From: Pseudomonas fluorescens
Lineage (GTDB): Bacteria > Pseudomonadota > Gammaproteobacteria > Pseudomonadales > Pseudomonadaceae
NCBI RefSeq assembly: GCF_902497775.2
Contig: NZ_OZ024668.1
Location: forward strand, 3,394,326-3,458,325
Reading direction: 5' to 3'
DNA length: 64,000 nucleotides
The notes under the pieces are model-generated. The model was not told where the DNA came from and did not search any database. It worked only from the letters and a program-made list of their open reading frames with translations. Position 1 is the stretch's first letter; every line of letters starts with the position of its first letter. Below are positions 7,328 through 15,495 of this stretch, one piece after another. The position numbers were made by a program, and so were the translations under genes.

Positions 7328-8748
7328 CGACCCGGCCCGGCCAGGTGCTGGGCCAGCGCCTTGGCCTGCAAGGCAACATCGGTCACCGCCGTGCTCTCCC
7401 ACCACAGGCCGCGCAAAGGCGGGCCCATGGCGAACAGACGCCGGCTGTAGCGGCCCTCGGCATCCTGCACCGCTCCTTGCGCATCGGCAGCGATGCCCAG
7501 GGCCAGAGGGCCCGGCTGGATCAGCCGGCGTTGCAGCAGGTTCTGCGGTAGCGGACGGGCAACCCGACGCCAGTCGTATTCAATACCGGTGGAGTTGATC
7601 AGGGCTGCGGCGTCGAGCCGCTCGACCTGGGTTTGCCCGCGAAAGCGCAGCTTTACCACCGGATGGCCATCGGCGCTGGTTTCAACTCCCTGCAACGACG
7701 CCGCATGGATACGCAATCGTCCTTCGTCGAGCAGCCGCGCCAGCACTGCCGCACCCGGCGGCGGAGAACGATGATGATGGCTCTCCCACCAGGGCCGGAC
7801 GTGGCGCACGAACTGGCGCTTGTGCCGCTCACTGGCCTGGCTCCAGAGCCGGCCGATATGCACGCGTACGGTGTCCAGCGGCGCCTGCCAGTCGATGCCC
7901 TGCTGCTGGGCCAACCGGCACTGATTGCGCAAAGCCCGCATCAGTTGCAATGGGCTGCGAAGGGACAGGTCGGCGGCGAGAAAATCCTCCCACGCGGGCG
8001 GTTGACGGCGAACATGCGGCAACAGGCCGTGGCGGGAGAACACTTCGATCGGCCCGCGATGCCCGGCTGCCTGCAGCGAGACCACGGCATCAACCATGGT
8101 CAGACCGGAACCGATGATGACCACCCGCCCGTCTGGGTCGACCGGGCCCATGGCTTGAACATTCCAGGGATCTACGCAGGCATTGTTGAACGTATTGTCG
8201 CTGACCTGGGTGGTACGCGCGGCGGCAAACATGCCGGTGGCCAGAACTGCCCGGGCTGCGCGCAAGGTACGACCATCGGCGAGGCTGACACTGACGCCCT
8301 GTTCGTCCACTGCCAGATCAACGGCTTCGGCCTGCACATGCTCAAGCCGCGAGCCCTGTTGCGCGCCCGCCGCTTGCGCTTCGGCCAGACGCTGGCGCGC
8401 ATAGACGCCGAACAACCCGCGTGGCGGAAACAACTCGGCAACGCTCACCTGCTGCTCAGCCGACTCTGGCCAGCCCCCGACTGCAATATGCTGACCTAGC
8501 CATTGGCTCAGATCGTCGACGTTGTCCGGGTCAACACTCATGCGTGCGGCGTTGCCGTTGAGCGTGTGCAGCAGGTGCGTGGTGCTATAGGCTTCGCCGC
8601 GCCCCAGCTCATTGCGCGGCTCGATGATCAGCACACGGCGGCGGCCCGCCTGGCGCAACAGCTGCGCTGCCAGCAGGGCACCGCTCAAGCCACCGCCGAT
8701 TATCAGTACATCAGCCAGCGGGTTCTCGGATTGTTCAGGGGCGCTCAT
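7324..8748 (-). CDS. FAD/NAD(P)-binding oxidoreductase (NAD_binding_9 family)
   Basis: A 474-residue flavoprotein. The N-terminus [14 protein letters not shown] is a dinucleotide-binding Rossmann loop, and [17 protein letters not shown] about 160 residues later is a second one, as in FAD- and NADPH-dependent oxidoreductases annotated as FAD-NAD(P)-binding. The start MSAPEQ at 8748 has GGAG eight bases upstream; two upstream ATGs in frame are less well placed. It converges on soxR with a four-base overlap and lies 79 bases beyond the 3' end of the GlxA-type regulator gene read in the same direction. The substrate cannot be read from sequence. Confidence 0.8.
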   Translation of the reverse strand: MSAPEQSENPLADVLIIGGGLSGALLAAQLLRQAGRRRVLIIEPRNELGRGEAYSTTHLLHTLNGNAARMSVDPDNVDDLSQWLGQHIAVGGWPESAEQQVSVAELFPPRGLFGVYARQRLAEAQAAGAQQGSRLEHVQAEAVDLAVDEQGVSVSLADGRTLRAARAVLATGMFAAARTTQVSDNTFNNACVDPWNVQAMGPVDPDGRVVIIGSGLTMVDAVVSLQAAGHRGPIEVFSRHGLLPHVRRQPPAWEDFLAADLSLRSPLQLMRALRNQCRLAQQQGIDWQAPLDTVRVHIGRLWSQASERHKRQFVRHVRPWWESHHHRSPPPGAAVLARLLDEGRLRIHAASLQGVETSADGHPVVKLRFRGQTQVERLDAAALINSTGIEYDWRRVARPLPQNLLQRRLIQPGPLALGIAADAQGAVQDAEGRYSRRLFAMGPPLRGLWWESTAVTDVALQAKALAQHLAGPGR

Positions 8749-8826
8749 GGCGTTCTCCATCTTGTTTGCGCTGGATAATAAGCAGCAAAACGGCAAAAGC
8801 TCAGCCCGACCGGTACCAAAGTAGGA

Positions 8827-9807
8827 TCAGCCTAGCGGGGTCGCGAGGCGGCGCCGGTAGTCGCTGGGGGCAAGCCCGGTGACCTTGAAGAACACTTTGC
8901 GAAAGGCCCCCGGGTCCTGATAGCCGACGCCCCAGGCAATCTGGTCGATGGAGCGGTTGGTGAATTCGAGCATGCGGCAAGCCCGGCCAACCCTGACCTG
9001 CTGGCAATACTCGGTGGGTTTGAGGCCCGTGGCGCTGCGAAAGCGGCGCAGGAAAGTGCGCTGCTCGAGGCCGGCGCAAGTGGCCATGGCGGCGAGCGAA
9101 ACCTCACGCGCGCCGCTGCCCTGCAACCAGTGCTGAACCTTGAGCACCGCCTCGTCGCCGTGGTCCAGCCTGGGGCTGAAGACGCTGCCGGGGTGTTGCC
9201 CGCCGCTGACCCGCTCGACCGCCAGAAAGCGCGCGGTCTCCGCCGCCAGGGTCTCGCCCAGGTAACGCGCGATCAGTGTCAGGCCCAGGTCCGTCCAGGC
9301 CATCAACCCGGCCGAGGTAATGATGTCGCCATCATCGAGCAACGGCAGGTTGGCTTCGACCTGAACCCGCGGAAAACGCTCGACCAGTGATTGCGCAAAG
9401 TTCCAGTGGGTGGTCGCCGGGCGCCCATCGAGCAGGCCACTGGCGGCAATGAAAAACACCCCGACGCAGACCGACACCAGCAACGCACCGTCGGCATGCC
9501 ATTGGCGCAGGTTCGCGCAGTAGCGCTCGAGCAATTCGGGCGAAGGGGCCTGGGTCAGGCTCGGCGGGATGATCATCGCGCGCACTTGATGGTGCATGCC
9601 GGGGTGCGTGTCGAAGGTTACCTGCAGTTGCTGCTCAGGCGTCTCGCTCCAATGGCAGACGCGCAACTGCGGCCGCTCCAGCGCACCGAGTTCTGAGCGC
9701 AGACGGTTGGCCACGGCAAACAGATCGGTCAGGCCATGCACGGCGGCCAGTTGCGCGCCGGGGTAGACCAGCACGCCAATTTCCAGAGTGTCCTGCGCCA
9801 ATGCCAT
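8827..9807 (-). CDS. GlxA family AraC-type transcriptional regulator (DJ-1/PfpI N-terminal domain)
   Basis: A 326-residue regulator. Residues 1 to about 190 form an amidotransferase-like DJ-1/PfpI sensor domain (GVLVYPGAQLAAVHGLTDLF; cysteine in SVCVGVFFIA), and the C-terminal 100 residues form an AraC double helix-turn-helix (SLAAMATCAGLEQRTFLRRF, then IDQIAWGVGYQDPGAFRKVF). Start MALAQDTL at 9807 is chosen over an upstream in-frame ATG at 9843; neither has an ideal ribosome site. It is divergent from the cysteine hydrolase gene across about 107 bases, a common pairing in which the GlxA regulator controls the hydrolase. Confidence 0.88.
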   Translation of the reverse strand: MALAQDTLEIGVLVYPGAQLAAVHGLTDLFAVANRLRSELGALERPQLRVCHWSETPEQQLQVTFDTHPGMHHQVRAMIIPPSLTQAPSPELLERYCANLRQWHADGALLVSVCVGVFFIAASGLLDGRPATTHWNFAQSLVERFPRVQVEANLPLLDDGDIITSAGLMAWTDLGLTLIARYLGETLAAETARFLAVERVSGGQHPGSVFSPRLDHGDEAVLKVQHWLQGSGAREVSLAAMATCAGLEQRTFLRRFRSATGLKPTEYCQQVRVGRACRMLEFTNRSIDQIAWGVGYQDPGAFRKVFFKVTGLAPSDYRRRLATPLG

Positions 9808-9914
9808 TGTCAGTTTTTCCCGCCAATTTGTCGTTCGCGCCAATCCGCAAGCGCATCGCCCAAGCCTATAACTATCACCACGTCACAACCACTCCCCCAC
9901 ATGAGGCTTTTGCG

Positions 9915-10472
9915 ATGAACAAGCAGGCACTGATCGTCATCGACATCCAGAACGATTACTTCCCCGGCGGTAAATGGACCCTGGACGGCGCCGATGCGGC
10001 GGCCGACAACGCCGCCAGCATCCTTGAAGCCGCCCGCGGCCGCGGCGACCTGGTGGTGCATGTGCGCCATGAGTTCGAGTCCAGCGATGCACCGTTCTTC
10101 ACCCCAGGCTCGCCAGGTGCGCAGATTCACCCCAAGGCGGCCAACCACGCCGGTGAGCCAGTGGTCCTCAAGCACAAGGTCAATGCATTTTTGGGAACCG
10201 AGCTCAAGCAACTGCTGGATGACGGGCAAATCAGCGACATCACAGTGATCGGCAGCATGAGCCACATGTGCATCGATGCCGTCAGCCGCGCAGCTGCCGA
10301 TTACGGATATGGCGTGACGGTGATTCACGATGCCTGCGCGACCCGCGCCCTGGAGTTCAACGGTGTTACGGTACCGGCGGCGCAGGTGCATGCAGCCTAT
10401 ATGGCGTCGCTGGCCTTCGCTTACGCCCAGGTGATTTGCACCGAGGACTATCTGACCGCCGCCCTGCGTTAA
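9915..10472 (+). CDS. Cysteine hydrolase (isochorismatase / nicotinamidase-like)
   Basis: A 185-residue enzyme of the isochorismatase-like superfamily. The start MNKQALIVIDIQNDY at 9915 follows GAGG with eight-base spacing. The catalytic triad is visible: Asp in DIQNDYF, Lys in LKHKVNAF, Cys in GSMSHMCID. Members hydrolyse amides, carbamates or isochorismate; the physiological substrate here is unknown. It is divergent from the GlxA-type regulator and probably controlled by it. Confidence 0.87.
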   Translation: MNKQALIVIDIQNDYFPGGKWTLDGADAAADNAASILEAARGRGDLVVHVRHEFESSDAPFFTPGSPGAQIHPKAANHAGEPVVLKHKVNAFLGTELKQLLDDGQISDITVIGSMSHMCIDAVSRAAADYGYGVTVIHDACATRALEFNGVTVPAAQVHAAYMASLAFAYAQVICTEDYLTAALR

Positions 10473-10493
10473 ATGCAGTGACCCGCCACGTGC

Positions 10494-11069
10494 TCAAATC
10501 ACCACATTGCGCACGAAGCGGGTCGCCACTTGGCCGTCGTTGCGATAGGCGTAGCGGCGGTTGCTGGCAAAGGTGAAGAACTCGCCGGCGTTGAGCAGGT
10601 GTCGGTGCCCCTCGACCTCCAGGGTCAGGCAGCCTTTGAACACGAACAACTGCTCGCTCCAGCCATCGGCATCGGGCTCGCAGGGGTAGACTTCACCCGG
10701 CTCCAGGCGCCATTCCCAGAGCTCGACTTCACGGGTGGCGGCGGAGCTTGCCAGCAGTACCGCCTTGCTGCCGGGATGCACACCGGTCCAGGCCAGTTCG
10801 TTGATCCGGCTCGGGTCGCGGTTGTCTGGCGCTTTGATCAGATCGCTGAAGGCCACTTCCAGGGCTTCGGCGATCAGGTCGAGGGTGGTCAGGCTGACAT
10901 TCTTTTCGCCGGCCTCGATGGCCACCAGCATGCGCCGGCTGACTCCGGACTTTTCTGCCAAGGCACTCTGGCTCAATTCGGCGGCATGGCGCAGGCGGCG
11001 AATGTTCTGGCTGACGTGCTGAAGCACCGACGCGCGTTGACTGGAATCTTTGTGCACTATATTGCTCAT
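10494..11069 (-). CDS. XRE family transcriptional regulator with C-terminal cupin domain
   Basis: A 191-residue regulator. Residues 17-75 are a Cro/CI-type helix-turn-helix (IRRLRHAAELSQSALAEKSG), and residues 110-191 a cupin sensor (PGEVYPCEPDADGWSEQLFV, LNAGEFFTF). This architecture often controls amino-acid or amine transport and catabolism. Start MSNIVHKDSS at 11069 is set by the helix-turn-helix; a long open extension 5' overlaps the divergent exporter gene and is not coding. It is divergent from a DMT exporter, its likely target, with a palindrome in the 72-base gap. Confidence 0.9.
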   Translation of the reverse strand: MSNIVHKDSSQRASVLQHVSQNIRRLRHAAELSQSALAEKSGVSRRMLVAIEAGEKNVSLTTLDLIAEALEVAFSDLIKAPDNRDPSRINELAWTGVHPGSKAVLLASSAATREVELWEWRLEPGEVYPCEPDADGWSEQLFVFKGCLTLEVEGHRHLLNAGEFFTFASNRRYAYRNDGQVATRFVRNVVI

Positions 11070-11082
11070 CAATAGGGGTTGC

Positions 11083-11094
11083 GCAGTATACTGC
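11083..11094. promoter_or_regulatory. Operator-like palindrome GCAGTATACTGC in divergent promoter region
   Basis: A perfect 12-base palindrome in the 72-base gap between the XRE-cupin regulator (starts 11069, minus) and the DMT exporter (starts 11142, plus). Its position suggests the operator by which the regulator controls itself and the exporter. The assignment is inference. Confidence 0.45.
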
Positions 11095-11141
11095 CCACTT
11101 TCGCCGCAATTGTGCGTCGACCCTCTTCCGTGTGCAAGGCC

Positions 11142-12086
11142 ATGACTCCAACCAACGCTGCTGACCGCCCCCCCGTTTCCTTCCGGCTGAGCAAGGCTGA
11201 ACTGGTGCTGGTGTTTATCACCATGCTCTGGGGCGGCACCTTTTTGCTGGTGCATAACGTGATGAAGGTCAGTGGGCCGATGTTTTTCGTCGGCCTGCGC
11301 TTCGCCGCCGCAGCATTGTTCGTCGGCCTGGTCACAGCCCGTTCGCTGCCGGGGCTGACCGCCACCGAACTCAAGGCCGGGGTGTTGATCGGCGTGTCGA
11401 TCATGCTCGGCTACGGCCTGCAAACGGTTGGCCTGCAAACCATCAGCAGCAGCCAGTCGGCGTTTATCACCGCCCTGTATGTGCCCTTCGTGCCGTTGCT
11501 GCAATGGCTGGTGCTGGGCCGTCGCCCGGGCCTGATGCCGAGCCTGGGAATTTGCCTGGCGTTTGCCGGGCTGATGCTGCTGGCAGGCCCCGGTGGTGGT
11601 TCGTTGCAGTTCAGCCCCGGCGAAATCGCCACCCTGGTCAGCGCCGTGGCCATCGCCGCAGAAATTATCCTGATCAGCCGCTATGCCGGCCAAGTGGACG
11701 TGCGCCGCGTGACCGTGGTGCAACTGGCCACCGCCTCGGCACTGTCGTTCATGATGGTGGTGCCCACTCAAGAACGCCTGCCGGACTTTTCCTGGCTGTT
11801 GCTGCTCAGCGCCTTGGGCCTGGGGGCGATGAGCGCGGTGATCCAGGTGGCGATGAACTGGGCGCAGAAATCGGTCTCGCCAACCCGCGCTACCCTGATC
11901 TACGCCGGTGAACCGGTGTGGGCCGGCATCGTCGGACGCATCGCTGGCGAACGCCTGCCGGGCGTGGCCTTGCTCGGTGCCGTGCTGATCGTCGTCGCCG
12001 TGGTGGTCAGTGAACTGAAGATTCGTCGCCGTGGCGAAGAGCAGTCGCTGGAGGTTGACGGCGAAGAACGTGAGGCGGGTCTCTGA
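11142..12086 (+). CDS. DMT superfamily (EamA) transporter
   Basis: A 314-residue inner-membrane protein with about ten hydrophobic helices arranged as two EamA halves (LVFITMLWGGTFLLVHNVM begins the first; AEIILISRYAGQ the second). The start MTPTNAA at 11142 has AAGG about seven bases upstream; the open frame extends further 5' through the promoter region. Family members export amino acids or other metabolites. It is divergent from an XRE-cupin regulator that probably senses the substrate. Confidence 0.88.
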   Translation: MTPTNAADRPPVSFRLSKAELVLVFITMLWGGTFLLVHNVMKVSGPMFFVGLRFAAAALFVGLVTARSLPGLTATELKAGVLIGVSIMLGYGLQTVGLQTISSSQSAFITALYVPFVPLLQWLVLGRRPGLMPSLGICLAFAGLMLLAGPGGGSLQFSPGEIATLVSAVAIAAEIILISRYAGQVDVRRVTVVQLATASALSFMMVVPTQERLPDFSWLLLLSALGLGAMSAVIQVAMNWAQKSVSPTRATLIYAGEPVWAGIVGRIAGERLPGVALLGAVLIVVAVVVSELKIRRRGEEQSLEVDGEEREAGL

Positions 12087-12235
12087 TCGGCAAATGCCGT
12101 CTATCCTTTGAAAAAAACTGTTATAAAAAAAAGGATTGATACAGCGCTCTTGTAGGATTCTGCGACAGCTTGCGGGTTGGTGATCGACCAGTCGCCACGT
12201 ATGATCCCTTACAAACTCCTGCAGATTAGAAATCT

Positions 12236-15151
12236 ATGTCCTTGATAGTGCTACTGCTTCTGCCGTTTGTCGGCAGCTGCCTGGCGGCTGTCTTGCCGCA
12301 CAACGCACGCAACAGCGAATCGCTGCTGGCCGGACTGGTCGCCCTGGTGGGCACTGTCCAGGTCGCTTTGATGTACCCGCAGATCGCCCATGGCGGTGTG
12401 ATCCGTGAAGAATTCCTGTGGCTGCCAAGCCTGGGCCTGAACCTGGTCCTGCGCATGGACGGCTTCGCCTGGCTGTTCTCCTTGCTGGTGCTGGGCATCG
12501 GTACCCTGGTGTCGCTTTACGCGCGCTACTACATGTCACCGCAAGACCCGGTGCCGCGCTTCTTTGCCTTCTTCCTGGCGTTCATGGGCGCCATGCTCGG
12601 CCTGGTGATTTCCGGCAACCTGATCCAGATCGTGTTCTTCTGGGAACTGACCAGCCTGTTCTCGTTCCTGCTGATCGGCTACTGGCATCACCGTGCCGAT
12701 GCCCGTCGCGGCGCCTACATGGCCCTGATGGTCACCGGAGCGGGCGGGCTATGCCTGCTGGCGGGGGTACTGCTGCTCGGCCATGTGGTCGGCAGCTACG
12801 ACCTGGACAAGGTCCTCGCTGCCGGTGAGCAGATTCGCAACCATGCCCTCTATCCCATCCTGCTACCCCTGATCCTGCTTGGCGCGCTGAGCAAAAGCGC
12901 GCAATTCCCCTTCCACTTCTGGCTGCCCCATGCCATGGCGGCGCCGACCCCAGTCTCGGCTTACCTGCACTCGGCAACCATGGTCAAGGCCGGGGTGTTT
13001 CTGCTGGCGCGGCTCTGGCCATCGCTTTCCGGCACCGAGGAATGGTTCTGGATCGTCAGCGGCGCCGGCGCCGCCACCCTGCTGCTCGGCGCCTTTGCAG
13101 CCATGTTCCAGAACGACCTCAAGGGTCTGCTGGCCTACTCGACCATCAGCCACCTGGGCCTGATTACCCTGCTGCTGGGCCTGAACAGCCCGTTGGCGGC
13201 GGTCGCGGCGGTGTTTCACATCCTCAACCATGCTACCTTCAAGGCCTCGCTGTTCATGGCCGCGGGGATCATCGACCACGAAAGCGGCACCCGTGACATT
13301 CGCCGTCTCAGCGGGTTGTTCCGGCTCATCCCCTTCACTGCGACCCTGGCCATGGTGGCCAGCGCATCGATGGCCGGGGTACCGTTGATGAACGGCTTCC
13401 TGTCCAAAGAGATGTTCTTCGCCGAAACCGTGTTCATCAGCTCCACCGCCTGGGTCGAAGCGGCCCTGCCGGTGATTGCCACCCTTGCCGGCACCTTCAG
13501 TGTCGCCTATGCCTTGCGCTTTACCGTCGACGTGTTCTTCGGCCCACCGGCCACCGATTTGCCGCACCCCCCCCACGAGCCGCCACGCTGGATGCGTGCA
13601 CCAGTCGAGTTGCTGGTGATGACCTGCCTGGTGGTCGGTATCTTCCCGGCGCAGTCGGTCGGCCCGCTGCTGGCCGCCGCCGCATTGCCCGTGGTGGGCG
13701 GCACCCTGCCCGAATACAGCCTGGCGATCTGGCACGGCTGGAACGCCCCGTTGATCATGAGCCTGATCGCCATGAGTGGCGGCATCATCCTTTACCTGCT
13801 GCTGCGCAATCAGCTCAAGCTCGGGCGCTTCCCGTCGCCGCCACTGATCGAGCGCTTCAATGGCAAGCGCCTGTTCGAACACGGCCAGGTGCTGATCATG
13901 CGCACGGCCCGGCGCTTCGAGCGAGTGTTCACCACCCGGCGCCTGCAGAAGCAGCTGTTCATGTTGGTGCTGATCGCCCTTCTGGCCGGCCTGCTGCCCA
14001 TGCTGCACAGCGGTCTGAGCTGGGGTGACCGGCCGAAGATTCCGGGTTCCGGGGTGTTTGTGATGCTCTGGCTGATCGCCATTGCCTGCGCCCTGGGCGC
14101 CGCCTGGCAGGCCAAATATCACCGTCTGGCGGCGCTGACCATGGTCAGTGTCTGCGGGCTGATGACCTGCATTACGTTCGTCTGGTTCTCGGCACCGGAC
14201 CTGGCCCTGACCCAACTGGTAGTCGAGGTGGTCACCACGGTTCTGATCCTGCTTGGCCTGCGCTGGCTGCCACGGCGGATCGAGGGCGTCTCGCCGCTGC
14301 CAGGCACTCAGGAGCGCGCGCGCCTGCGCCGCCTGCGCGACCTGCTGCTGGCGGTCGGCGTGGGTGGCGGCATGGCGCTGCTGTCCTATGCCATGCTCAC
14401 CCGCCCGACTCCCAACGACATCTCTTCGTTCTACCTGAGCCGGGCCCTGCCCGAAGGCGGCGGCAGCAACGTGGTCAACGTCATGCTGGTGGACTTCCGC
14501 GGCTTCGACACCCTGGGCGAGATCACCGTGCTGGTGGCCGTGGCCCTGGCAGTGTTCGCCCTGCTGCGGCGCTTCCGCCCGCCCAAGGAGAGCATGCAGT
14601 TGCCGGCCCAGCAGCGCCTGCTGGCGCCGGACGTGGTCACCGACCTGGTCAACCCGCGCCACGCGGCCGACACCGCGCTGGGCTTCATGATGGTGCCGGC
14701 GGCGCTGGTGCGCCTGCTGCTGCCGATTGCCCTGGTGGTGTCGATGTACCTGTTCATGCGCGGTCACAACCAACCAGGCGGCGGCTTCGTTGCCGGCCTG
14801 GTGATGTCGGTGGCGTTCATCCTCCAGTACATGGTGGCCGGCACCCAATGGGTCGAGGCCCAGATGAGCCTGCGACCGCTGCGCTGGATGGGCACCGGCC
14901 TGCTCTGCGCGACCCTGACCGGAGTCGGTGCGATGCTGCTGGGCTACCCGTTCCTTACCACCCATACCGCGCACCTGCATTTGCCGTTGCTGGGCGACAC
15001 CCACCTGGCCAGTGCGCTGTTCTTTGATATCGGCGTGTTCACCGTGGTGGTCGGATCGACCCTGCTGATCCTCACCGCGCTGGCTCACCAGTCGGTGCGC
15101 GGTCATCGCCCGGGCAGCCAAGCGAAACCCACTCAAGCAGGAGCCGCCTGA
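12236..15151 (+). CDS. mnhA: Mrp-type Na+(K+)/H+ antiporter subunit A, fused with subunit B
   Basis: A 971-residue polytopic membrane protein, first gene of a six-gene mnh (mrp/sha/pha) operon. Residues about 100-420 form the NuoL/ND5-like proton channel (SGNLIQIVFFWELTSLFSFL, SKSAQFPFHFWLPHAMAAPT, the latter with the conserved lysine and histidines). The C-terminal 160 residues are the MnhB domain (LFMRGHNQPGGGFVAGLVMS), so A and B are one polypeptide as in the 'group 2' Mrp systems of proteobacteria. The complex exchanges monovalent cations for protons in sodium and alkaline stress. The next gene starts within the stop codon (TGATG). Confidence 0.93.
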   Translation: MSLIVLLLLPFVGSCLAAVLPHNARNSESLLAGLVALVGTVQVALMYPQIAHGGVIREEFLWLPSLGLNLVLRMDGFAWLFSLLVLGIGTLVSLYARYYMSPQDPVPRFFAFFLAFMGAMLGLVISGNLIQIVFFWELTSLFSFLLIGYWHHRADARRGAYMALMVTGAGGLCLLAGVLLLGHVVGSYDLDKVLAAGEQIRNHALYPILLPLILLGALSKSAQFPFHFWLPHAMAAPTPVSAYLHSATMVKAGVFLLARLWPSLSGTEEWFWIVSGAGAATLLLGAFAAMFQNDLKGLLAYSTISHLGLITLLLGLNSPLAAVAAVFHILNHATFKASLFMAAGIIDHESGTRDIRRLSGLFRLIPFTATLAMVASASMAGVPLMNGFLSKEMFFAETVFISSTAWVEAALPVIATLAGTFSVAYALRFTVDVFFGPPATDLPHPPHEPPRWMRAPVELLVMTCLVVGIFPAQSVGPLLAAAALPVVGGTLPEYSLAIWHGWNAPLIMSLIAMSGGIILYLLLRNQLKLGRFPSPPLIERFNGKRLFEHGQVLIMRTARRFERVFTTRRLQKQLFMLVLIALLAGLLPMLHSGLSWGDRPKIPGSGVFVMLWLIAIACALGAAWQAKYHRLAALTMVSVCGLMTCITFVWFSAPDLALTQLVVEVVTTVLILLGLRWLPRRIEGVSPLPGTQERARLRRLRDLLLAVGVGGGMALLSYAMLTRPTPNDISSFYLSRALPEGGGSNVVNVMLVDFRGFDTLGEITVLVAVALAVFALLRRFRPPKESMQLPAQQRLLAPDVVTDLVNPRHAADTALGFMMVPAALVRLLLPIALVVSMYLFMRGHNQPGGGFVAGLVMSVAFILQYMVAGTQWVEAQMSLRPLRWMGTGLLCATLTGVGAMLLGYPFLTTHTAHLHLPLLGDTHLASALFFDIGVFTVVVGSTLLILTALAHQSVRGHRPGSQAKPTQAGAA

Positions 15152-15495
15152 TGGAAGAAGTCATTGCAATCGCCATTGGCGTGCTCGCCGCCTCCGGGGT
15201 CTGGCTGATCCTGCGGCCACGGACCTTCCAGGTGGTGATGGGCCTGTGCTTGCTGTCGTACGGGGTCAACCTGTTCATCTTCAGCATGGGCAGCCTGTTC
15301 ATCGGCAAGGAGCCGATCATCAAGGACGGCGTGCCCCAGGACCTGCTCAACTACACCGACCCACTGCCCCAGGCCCTGGTGCTCACCGCGATCGTCATCA
15401 GTTTCGCCATGACCGCACTGTTCCTGGTGGTGCTGCTGGCTTCCCGCGGCCTGACCGGGACCGACCATGTCGATGGCCGGGAGCCTAACGAATGA
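15151..15495 (+). CDS. mnhC: Mrp-type antiporter subunit C (NuoK-like)
   Basis: A 114-residue protein with three membrane helices, homologous to NuoK (helix with GLCLLSYGVNLFIFSMG; later DPLPQALVLTAIVISFAMTA, carrying the family-conserved DPLPQALVLTAIVI motif). It overlaps mnhA by one base and the next gene by four, so translation is coupled. Confidence 0.93.
   Translation: MEEVIAIAIGVLAASGVWLILRPRTFQVVMGLCLLSYGVNLFIFSMGSLFIGKEPIIKDGVPQDLLNYTDPLPQALVLTAIVISFAMTALFLVVLLASRGLTGTDHVDGREPNE

Noticed and set aside
12087..12235. A-rich tract before mnhA as a terminator or riboswitch
   Set aside because: Poly-A runs without a stable stem or any recognised aptamer pattern; only an unspecified leader can be claimed.
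12863..15136. 757-codon open frame antisense to mnhA
   Set aside because: Opposite-strand frame created by strong GC third-position bias; its Gln/His/Arg-rich translation has no family likeness, while the sense strand is a clear MnhA.
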